From: Methanobacteriota archaeon | GTDB lineage: Archaea; Thermoplasmatota; DTKX01; GCA-020343715 | Direction: 5' to 3' | NCBI GenBank assembly: GCA_030597775.1 | Contig: JAUVRF010000119.1 | Span: forward strand, 1 to 6,239 | DNA: 6,239 nucleotides | Shown here: piece by piece, positions 1 to 4,875 of the stretch | Layout: each line of letters starts with the position of its first letter | Position numbering within the stretch: the stretch's first letter is position 1 | Notes under the pieces: model-generated | Told to the model about the DNA's origin: nothing | The model's input: only the letters and a program-made list of their open reading frames with translations | Database searches by the model: none | Translations under genes and position numbers: made by a program

Positions 1-621
1 CTCCGTGAGGGACTGCACGAGGGGCAGGTCATCCACGACCTTGACCCCTTCCCGGTCAAGTTGCATGTAGTAGAGCCAGGTGGTGCCGTCCCTGCCGTCG
101 AACCAGACCAGGTGCAGGTGGTCCCGGTTGTCCAGCCACAACGATACCTCGGCGGAGTCGCCGTCTGCGTCGGTCAGCTGGTTGGGCCCGAGCTCGATGG
201 TGCCGTCGGGAGAGGCCTTCGCGTACCACAGCTCCTGGTCCTCCAGGGCCGTCCAGACGAAGTGGAGGTCGCCGCCGCTGTCCACGGCGACCGCGGGGTC
301 CATGGACGCTGCCAGGTCCTCGCCCAGCTGCTGCCGCTCGCCCACGATGGCCCCGTTCTCGTCCAGCACCGCGAAGAACACGCTGTACCGACCGAACAGC
401 CGCTCCCTCCAGGCCACCACCATCCCCCCCTCGGGGGATATGGCAACCGTCGGGTCGTCGCTTATCTCGGTGGACTCGCTAAGTCGCAGGTCGGCTCCCC
501 AGATAAGCTCTTGACCGTCGTCCTCGGCGGACCCGGGAAGGGGCATCATCGAGACCATCATGAGCAACACCAGCAGTGTTGCCATTTGAACGGTCGTCCG
601 ACGGTCACGCCCTGGGCTCAT
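1..621 (-). CDS. Secreted beta-propeller-like repeat protein, N-terminal part (cut by window edge)
   Basis: This is an open reading frame of 207 codons with no stop before the window edge, so the C-terminus is missing. The start has basic residues R5, R7 and R8, then a hydrophobic stretch at about 13-29 ending LPGSA, a good signal peptide with likely cleavage after A32. The exported part shows three related units of about 50 residues, at roughly 56-100, 108-150 and 156-200. Each has a D/S-P-x-V-A-V/I start, a short turn (PEGG, SGGD, DNRD), a V-x-W strand with tryptophans at 71, 123 and 173, and a later F/Y-rich strand. This spacing resembles sialidase/BNR-type or similar beta-propeller blades on exported proteins. 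The ATG at 621 is preferred because a TATA-like box lies about 26 nt upstream and no Shine-Dalgarno is seen, which fits a leaderless transcript. Substrate or partner cannot be told. The gene is certain enough from codon structure; the propeller assignment is inference. Confidence 0.82.
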   Translation of the reverse strand, partial: MSPGRDRRTTVQMATLLVLLMMVSMMPLPGSAEDDGQELIWGADLRLSESTEISDDPTVAISPEGGMVVAWRERLFGRYSVFFAVLDENGAIVGERQQLGEDLAASMDPAVAVDSGGDLHFVWTALEDQELWYAKASPDGTIELGPNQLTDADGDSAEVSLWLDNRDHLHLVWFDGRDGTTWLYYMQLDREGVKVVDDLPLVQSLTE

Positions 622-643
622 CGGGTTTGGAACCGGCGGGGTG

Positions 644-651
644 TCTATAAA
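644..651 (-). promoter_or_regulatory. TATA-like box for the secreted repeat protein
   Basis: On the minus strand this reads TTTATAGA, preceded by GGCAAAG, which could serve as a purine/A-rich TFB recognition element. Its centre is about 26.5 nt before the ATG at 621, the distance expected between an archaeal TATA box and the transcription start. This suggests a leaderless mRNA beginning at the start codon, and so a transcription unit separate from purH, which ends only 60 nt upstream of that ATG. Confidence 0.6.
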
Positions 652-681
652 GGCTTTGCCGATGAGGGTCCGCAAGTGTCC

Positions 682-2253
682 TCAGTGGTTGAAGTGCCGG
701 ATGCCGGTAAACACCAGGGCCATGCCGAACTCGTTCGCGGCGCCGATGACCTCCTCGTCGCGGATGGACCCTCCCGGTTCGATGACGGCGGCCACCTTGG
801 CCTCCGCCGCGGCGTCGATGCCGTCACGGAAGGGGAAGAAGGCGTCCGATGCCATGCAGCTGCCCTCTATGGGCTTGCCCGCCTCCCGGGCCTTCATCAC
901 TCCGATCATGGCCGAGTCGACCCGGGACATCTGGCCAGCGCCGATGCCGATGGTCTCCACCGCGTTCGCGTAGCATATGCAGTTGGACTTGACATGCTTG
1001 CACACCTTCATGGCGAACTTGAGGCCGGCCAGCTGCTCCTCCGTGGGCTCCACATCCGACACGGTGCGGAGGTCGGGACCGAAGACCTTGAGGTTGCGTT
1101 CCTGGATGAGCATCCCGCCCACCACCTGCTTCATGGTGTAGAGCTGGTCATGCTCGCCCGTGGGTTCCTCGATCTCCAGCACCCGCAGGTTCTTCTTTCC
1201 CTTGAAGATCTCCAGAGCCTCCTCGGAGTAGCCCGGGGCGATGCTGATCTCGTTGAAGGTGGCGCATATCATCTCCGCCGTCTCGGCGTCGCAGGGCCGG
1301 TTCATCGAGATGACGCCGCCGAAGGCGGACTTGGGGTCCGTCGAGTGGGCCCGCTTGTAGGCCTGGCCCATGGTGTCGCCGATACCCACACCGCAGGGAT
1401 TGTTGTGCTTCATGACGACGGCCGCCAGGTCATCGAACTCCATCACCAGCTTGAGGGCGGAGTCCGAGTCGAGGATGTTGTTGAATGATAGCTCCTTGCC
1501 CTGGTGCTGCTTCGCATTGGCCAGACAGGACTCTACCACGCCGAACTCGGTGTAGAAGGCCGCTTTCTGGTGGGGGTTCTCGCCGTACCTTAGCGACTGC
1601 TTCCTCTGGAGCCGGATGGTCATGAAGGGAGGGAAGCGCTCGTCGGTGCCATCGATGTTCAGCTCCAGGTAGTTGGCGATGGCGGCGTCGTAGGCCGCGG
1701 TCTGGATGAAGGCCTTCTTGGCCAGGTCCCTGCGGGTCTCTTGGGATATGGCGCCGTCGTTGCGCCGCAGCTCGTCGATGAAGGCGGGGTAGTCCGCCGG
1801 GTCGCACAGCACGCTGGTCGAGCCATGGTTCTTGGCCGCGGCCCGGACGAAGGTGGGGCCACCGATGTCGATCTGCTCGACGCACTGGTCGAAGGGCGAC
1901 CCCTTTGCAACGGTCGATCCGAAGGGGTACAGGTTGATGGCCACCAGGCCGATGTCCCCCAGGCCCAGTTCGTTCATCTGGGCAACGTGGGAGTCCAGGT
2001 CCCTGCGGGCCAGTATGCCCGCTGCGATCTTGGGATGCAGCGTCTTCACGCGGCCGTCCAGCACCTCGGGGAACCCGGTGTACTCGGACACCTCGGTCAC
2101 CTCGATGCCTGCCTCGCCCAGGGCCCGGGCCGTGCCACCCGTGGAGAGGATCTCCACGTCGTACTCCTTGAGGGCGCGACCGAGGTCGACGATCCCCGTC
2201 TTGTCAGATACGCTGATCAGGGCTTTCCCGATATCCAAAAGGTCTGTTCCCAT
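682..2253 (-). CDS. purH: Bifunctional AICAR formyltransferase / IMP cyclohydrolase PurH
   Basis: Cytosolic enzyme of the last two steps of IMP synthesis: AICAR plus 10-formyl-THF gives FAICAR, then FAICAR closes to IMP. The 523 residues match the usual bacterial-type full length. The N-terminal cyclohydrolase domain (about 9-190) shows ALISVSDKTGI, STGGTA, GFPEVLDGRVKTLHP, NLYPF and IDIGGPTFVRAAAKNH. The C-terminal transformylase domain (about 195-523) shows LRYGENPHQ, the catalytic Lys-His pair K282-H283 in KHNNPCG, TDPKSAFGGVI, IGIGAGQMSRV, ASDAFFPFRDG, PGGSIRDEEVI and a terminal TGIRHFNH. One oddity is YANA at 428-431, where relatives commonly have YAKN or YAKD. The gene lies just behind purP and has no promoter of its own visible, so the two are probably co-transcribed. 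I chose the ATG at 2253 over the GTG codons at 2265 and 2262 because a strong Shine-Dalgarno sits 5 nt before the ATG and would overlap the GTGs. Confidence 0.96.
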   Translation of the reverse strand: MGTDLLDIGKALISVSDKTGIVDLGRALKEYDVEILSTGGTARALGEAGIEVTEVSEYTGFPEVLDGRVKTLHPKIAAGILARRDLDSHVAQMNELGLGDIGLVAINLYPFGSTVAKGSPFDQCVEQIDIGGPTFVRAAAKNHGSTSVLCDPADYPAFIDELRRNDGAISQETRRDLAKKAFIQTAAYDAAIANYLELNIDGTDERFPPFMTIRLQRKQSLRYGENPHQKAAFYTEFGVVESCLANAKQHQGKELSFNNILDSDSALKLVMEFDDLAAVVMKHNNPCGVGIGDTMGQAYKRAHSTDPKSAFGGVISMNRPCDAETAEMICATFNEISIAPGYSEEALEIFKGKKNLRVLEIEEPTGEHDQLYTMKQVVGGMLIQERNLKVFGPDLRTVSDVEPTEEQLAGLKFAMKVCKHVKSNCICYANAVETIGIGAGQMSRVDSAMIGVMKAREAGKPIEGSCMASDAFFPFRDGIDAAAEAKVAAVIEPGGSIRDEEVIGAANEFGMALVFTGIRHFNH

Positions 2254-2258
2254 CCGAT

Positions 2259-2266
2259 TCACCACC
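2259..2266 (-). promoter_or_regulatory. Ribosome binding site that sets the purH start
   Basis: The minus strand reads GGTGGTGA, seven of eight matches to GGAGGTGA, ending 5 nt before the ATG at 2253. The GTG codons that would lengthen PurH by three or four residues are part of this element and have no Shine-Dalgarno of their own. It lies between the purP stop (2271-2273) and the purH ATG, which supports translation of purH from a shared mRNA. Confidence 0.7.
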
Positions 2267-2270
2267 TGGT

Positions 2271-3413
2271 CTAGAAAACCACCTTGTGCAGCTCGCCCTG
2301 CTTGCGGGCGACGTTGATGTCCCTCGAGATGCGGCGACCCGTGGACATGGGTTCGCCGAACATGAACTCGGTGTACTGTGATCCCAATGGATAGAGGTTG
2401 GAGCCCGCGACGATGCGGGCGGAGATCTCGAAGACGAAGAACTCCAGGTCGTCGGTGAGCACCGTCTCGATGCAGAAGGCTCCCACGATGCCAGGATAGA
2501 ACAGGTCCAGGGAGACGTTCACGATGTTCCGGCTCATCTCGAAGACCCGGGGAAGCATGGACTCGCGCAGCACCATGGGCAGGTTGCCCGTGACCACGAA
2601 GGTGCGCTCGATGTCCGCCTTCGCCAGCTCGGGCCTTGAGAAGCCGAACCGGTACAGCTCGTCTATGTTGGACTCCACGCGCCTGTCGATGCCCAGCAGC
2701 TCCACCCTGCCCTCGCCGGCCTTGTAGCCGTCCTGGTGGATGGGTGAGTAGAACATCTGGAAGTAGTACCGAGTGCCGATTATGAACTCCTGGACGGTAA
2801 AGTCATCGTCCTCGCGGTCCGGGGTCTGCTCGACCACATGACGGAACTCCTCCTCGCTGGCCACGATGCGGAAGCCCTTGCCGCCCTTGGCACCGGGGAG
2901 CTTGACGAAGCAGGGCTCGCGGATGTCCGAGGGCGACCGGAACAGCCTTGGCATCTTGATGTCAGCCTTCTCGAGCCACTCCCGCTCCTTGGTCCGGTCG
3001 GACTCCCAGTCCAGGACCTTGGGGTTGCCGCACATGGGCACTTTCAGGCGGGTCGCAACCGCCTCGGCGCCCACGTACTCCACCATGGAACCGTGGGGGA
3101 CCAGGATGACGTTGCGGTCGATGAGCTCCTGCTGAAAGGAGGGTTCGAGGATCTGCTTGAAATCGTCGACCTCCATGAACTCATCGGGACGTCCCAACGG
3201 GAAGGAGGAGTACATCTCCCTCCGGTCCGCATTGGTGATGCCGATGGTCTTGAATCCCTCCTGCCGAGCACCATGGAAGATCTGCAGCGCTGAATGCGAG
3301 CATATCGTGGCAACAGTGAGGTCCTCCAGGTCATAGCCTGCGAGGTTCGGATTCGGGCTTTGTTCCGGCACCACATGGGGGGAACGGCGACACCATATTT
3401 CAGGGTTTCTCAT
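2271..3413 (-). CDS. purP: Formate-dependent AICAR formyltransferase (FAICAR synthetase) PurP
   Basis: A 380-residue ATP-grasp enzyme of the archaeal PurP family, which uses formate and ATP to formylate AICAR to FAICAR, releasing ADP and phosphate. From memory it follows the Methanocaldococcus PurP pattern throughout: TVATICSHSALQIFHGA (33-49), VPHGSMVEY (105-113), MCGNPKVLDWESDR (127-140), the glycine-rich ATP-grasp loop KLPGAKGGKGF (171-181), VQEFIIGTRYYFQMFYSP (207-224), LLGIDRRVESNID (239-251), TGNLPMVLRESMLPRVFEM (275-293), FEISARIVAGSN (328-339) and FGEPMSTGRRISRDI (352-366). It is the first gene of an operon with purH. The N-terminus is some 15-20 residues longer than in the methanogen enzyme and is not conserved, so a start at a GTG near 3374 is possible. 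Some archaea carry several PurP paralogues not all shown to make FAICAR, so the exact reaction is likely rather than proven. Confidence 0.93.
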   Translation of the reverse strand: MRNPEIWCRRSPHVVPEQSPNPNLAGYDLEDLTVATICSHSALQIFHGARQEGFKTIGITNADRREMYSSFPLGRPDEFMEVDDFKQILEPSFQQELIDRNVILVPHGSMVEYVGAEAVATRLKVPMCGNPKVLDWESDRTKEREWLEKADIKMPRLFRSPSDIREPCFVKLPGAKGGKGFRIVASEEEFRHVVEQTPDREDDDFTVQEFIIGTRYYFQMFYSPIHQDGYKAGEGRVELLGIDRRVESNIDELYRFGFSRPELAKADIERTFVVTGNLPMVLRESMLPRVFEMSRNIVNVSLDLFYPGIVGAFCIETVLTDDLEFFVFEISARIVAGSNLYPLGSQYTEFMFGEPMSTGRRISRDINVARKQGELHKVVF

Positions 3414-3441
3414 CGTTGATGGGGTATGGGCTTTTATGGGT

Positions 3442-3467
3442 CTTAGTAATATTTATTACCTAGTAAG
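3442..3467. promoter_or_regulatory. Divergent AT-rich promoter region with palindrome between purP and the MBL gene
   Basis: This is the most AT-rich stretch of the window. Positions 3446-3459 form a perfect palindrome, GTAATA-TT-TATTAC, flanked by a looser pair CTTA (3442-3445) and TAAG (3464-3467). Rightward, the TTTATTAC half is centred about 28 nt before the ATG at 3484, a fair distance for a TATA box with a leaderless mRNA. Leftward, a TATA box on the same palindrome would place the purP transcription start near 3425, about a dozen bases before its ATG. A second A-rich run, CATAAAAG on the minus strand, lies closer to purP but is only about 22 nt away. Whether the palindrome is just a two-way TATA element or also an operator cannot be seen. 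Confidence 0.5.
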
Positions 3468-3483
3468 TCCAACTACGGGTGTC

Positions 3484-4176
3484 ATGCCCTACGAGGGGGT
3501 CGTCGAGGGAATCTACCTGGTCGGTGGAGCCGGACTCTCAGGTCCCGGTGATTGCTGTGTGTACCTAGTTGATGCTGGCGATGGGGGCTCGGTCCTGATC
3601 GATGCGGGCCTCAGCACGGCTCCAGGACCCCTGTTCCAGAACATCGAGGAGACCGGCCACCGGGTGGAGGACATCGTCGCCCTCGTCCTCACACACAGTC
3701 ACATCGACCACATCGGCGGGGCATCGGCGATACTGGAGAGGGCGGACTGCGAGGTGGTGGCCCACGAGGCGGACGCCGACGCCATCTCCGATGGCATGGC
3801 GACCCGGACCGCTGCCGATGCCTACGGCGTGCCCTCCCCTCATATCGAGGTGACCCGGACCATCAGGGACGACGGGGGGACCCTGAACTACGGTTCTGCC
3901 CACATAATGGCCATCCACACACCGGGCCACACCCCGGGGAACATCACCCTCCAGATGGAGGTGGATGGCAAGGTGCTCCTCTTCGCCAACGACGTGCACG
4001 GCCCGTTCAGCCGGGCATGGGGCTCGGACCTGGACGCATGGAGACGATCGATGAACCGCCTCATCGCCATCGCCCCCGACATCCTGCTCGAGGGCCATTA
4101 CGGCGTGATACAGCCCAAGGGCCCCGCCATCGAGTTCATCCGGGATATGCTGGAGCAGGACATGCGGATGATGTGA
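3484..4176 (+). CDS. MBL-fold metallohydrolase (glyoxalase II-like), substrate unknown
   Basis: A 230-residue single-domain protein with a complete metallo-beta-lactamase-fold metal site: H71-x-H73-x-D75-H76 in THSHIDHIGG, H149 in TPGHTPG, D170 in FANDVHG and H205 in EGHYG. This predicts a dinuclear metal (often zinc) hydrolase in the cytosol; no signal peptide or membrane segment is seen. The size and order of motifs fit the broad glyoxalase II-like group, whose members cleave thioesters, lactones or other esters, and nothing here narrows the substrate. An in-frame ATG at 3436 would add 16 residues, but those codons are AT-rich, lie over the presumed promoter, and would leave only 22 nt between divergent genes. 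I therefore prefer 3484, where no Shine-Dalgarno is needed if the mRNA is leaderless. It reads away from purP and is followed 37 nt later by the small membrane protein. Confidence 0.9.
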   Translation: MPYEGVVEGIYLVGGAGLSGPGDCCVYLVDAGDGGSVLIDAGLSTAPGPLFQNIEETGHRVEDIVALVLTHSHIDHIGGASAILERADCEVVAHEADADAISDGMATRTAADAYGVPSPHIEVTRTIRDDGGTLNYGSAHIMAIHTPGHTPGNITLQMEVDGKVLLFANDVHGPFSRAWGSDLDAWRRSMNRLIAIAPDILLEGHYGVIQPKGPAIEFIRDMLEQDMRMM

Positions 4177-4190
4177 GAGGTCGGGCCGAT

Positions 4191-4200
4191 AGCTAATTAA
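4191..4200 (+). promoter_or_regulatory. Possible TATA-like element before the small membrane protein
   Basis: The gap between the MBL stop and the next ATG contains the AT-rich run AGCTAATTAA and no Shine-Dalgarno. Its centre is only about 17 nt before the ATG at 4214 but about 29 nt before the in-frame ATG at 4226. If it is a TATA box for a leaderless mRNA, the later ATG is the better start. The match to a TATA consensus is modest. Confidence 0.3.
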
Positions 4201-4213
4201 GACCCTCCGGTCA

Positions 4214-4768
4214 ATGCCAACGCCGATGGTCGAGGTGGACAGCGAGTTCTTCTACGCCGCCCTGATAGGCGCACTGCTGGGCGGTTTCGCATCCTTCATC
4301 GGGGCCTATCTGGCCCTGAGACATCGGGCCCACTCGGCCGAGCGGGCGCGCATGGCCACCGAGATCATGTACCACCTCATGACGGCCGTGGTACTCCTGG
4401 AGGAGTCCCTGGTGGCGGTCGAGGAGGTGCTCCTGGCCAGGGAGAAGGGGAAGTCCAAGAAGGAGCTGCGGGACCTGGCGGAGAAGCTCCGGAAGGACCT
4501 GCAGAACGCATTCGCCGGCTTCGACCCCATGAGGCCCCACATCGATTACAGGGTGGGCAAGCTGATGCGCCTGCCCAGGGGAACGATGGTCGACCTGGAC
4601 AATCTGGAGCGGCGCCTCATGGAGGCGTTCGTGAGGTGGGAGGGCGGAAGACTGCTGCAGATCGCCGCCTCCGGGAAGGACGACAAGGCCGTGGAGGAGT
4701 ACGACCAGCTGGTCTCTCGATCCTCCTCCGATGTCAAGGTGTTCGCCCAGGTCCTCAAGAGGGTGTAA
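4214..4768 (+). CDS. Small one-TM, largely helical protein of unknown function
   Basis: I do not recognise a family. The 184-residue product has a short acidic N-terminus, one hydrophobic segment at about 12-35 rich in small residues (ALIGALLGGFASFIGAYLAL, with GxxxG-like spacing), and then RHRAH. By the positive-inside rule the rest would lie in the cytoplasm. The remainder is charged and mostly helical: 40-75 with leucine/valine-rich heptad-like spacing, 76-100 strongly Lys/Glu rich, a possible break at FDPMRPHIDY (103-112), then more helix to the end. This could be a coiled-coil membrane anchor or scaffold. The start could be M5 at 4226, which suits the upstream AT-rich element better; the segment before the TM would then be only shorter. 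Codon use resembles its neighbours and there is no sign of recent transfer. Its place between an MBL hydrolase and mre11-rad50 does not by itself give a function. Confidence 0.75.
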   Translation: MPTPMVEVDSEFFYAALIGALLGGFASFIGAYLALRHRAHSAERARMATEIMYHLMTAVVLLEESLVAVEEVLLAREKGKSKKELRDLAEKLRKDLQNAFAGFDPMRPHIDYRVGKLMRLPRGTMVDLDNLERRLMEAFVRWEGGRLLQIAASGKDDKAVEEYDQLVSRSSSDVKVFAQVLKRV

Positions 4769-4783
4769 GGGTCTCCACTTTCA

Positions 4784-4830
4784 CCGACCCGGCCTAAACA
4801 TGATTAACGGTCGGGAGCCCTTTACCCTCA
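4784..4830 (+). promoter_or_regulatory. mre11 upstream region: possible weak promoter, no clear terminator
   Basis: The 107-nt gap before mre11 (4769-4875) is the longest gene-free stretch in the window. It holds two weak AT-rich candidates for a TATA box, TGATTAAC (4801-4808) and CTTTACCC (4820-4827), which would give leaders of roughly 25-45 nt, consistent with the Shine-Dalgarno used by mre11. CCGACC (4784-4789) and GGTCGG (4809-4814) could pair, but across a 19-nt loop, so this is not a convincing hairpin. No T-run typical of archaeal termination is seen after the membrane protein gene, so read-through into mre11 is possible. Confidence 0.25.
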
Positions 4831-4862
4831 CGACCGCACTCGACCCCTCATAGAGAAAGAAA

Positions 4863-4870
4863 GAGCTGAT
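4863..4870 (+). promoter_or_regulatory. Ribosome binding site supporting the TTG start of mre11
   Basis: GAGCTGAT matches GAGGTGAT at seven of eight bases and ends 5 nt before the TTG at 4876. The upstream in-frame codons are CCA and then a TGA stop, so TTG is the only sensible start that keeps the N-terminal strand and motif I. An ATG at 4869 lies in another frame and gives no recognisable protein. Confidence 0.6.
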
Positions 4871-4875
4871 GACCA

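Noticed and set aside
61..1488. A 475-codon plus-strand open frame across the end of purH and the secreted-protein gene
   Set aside because: It lies opposite two well-supported genes, has no recognisable motif, is unusually rich in His, Gly, Val and Leu as expected from reading GC-rich codons backwards, and has no promoter or ribosome site.
1741..2274. A 177-codon plus-strand open frame opposite the start of purH
   Set aside because: It is antisense to the conserved cyclohydrolase domain and looks like low-complexity reverse coding.
3436..3483. 16-residue N-terminal extension of the MBL protein
   Set aside because: The codons are AT-rich, cover the presumed promoter, and would leave only 22 nt between divergent genes; the ATG at 3484 gives a normal MBL N-terminus.
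3565..4098. A 177-codon minus-strand open frame opposite the MBL gene
   Set aside because: The sense frame carries every MBL metal ligand; the antisense one has no motif and no start signal.
4784..4814. Inverted repeat CCGACC / GGTCGG as a terminator hairpin
   Set aside because: The stem is 6 bp with a 19-nt loop and no T-run follows; pairings this short arise often by chance in GC-rich DNA.
4869..4871. ATG just upstream of the mre11 TTG as an alternative start
   Set aside because: It is in a different frame from mre11 and would need a frameshift; the TTG has a Shine-Dalgarno at the right distance.
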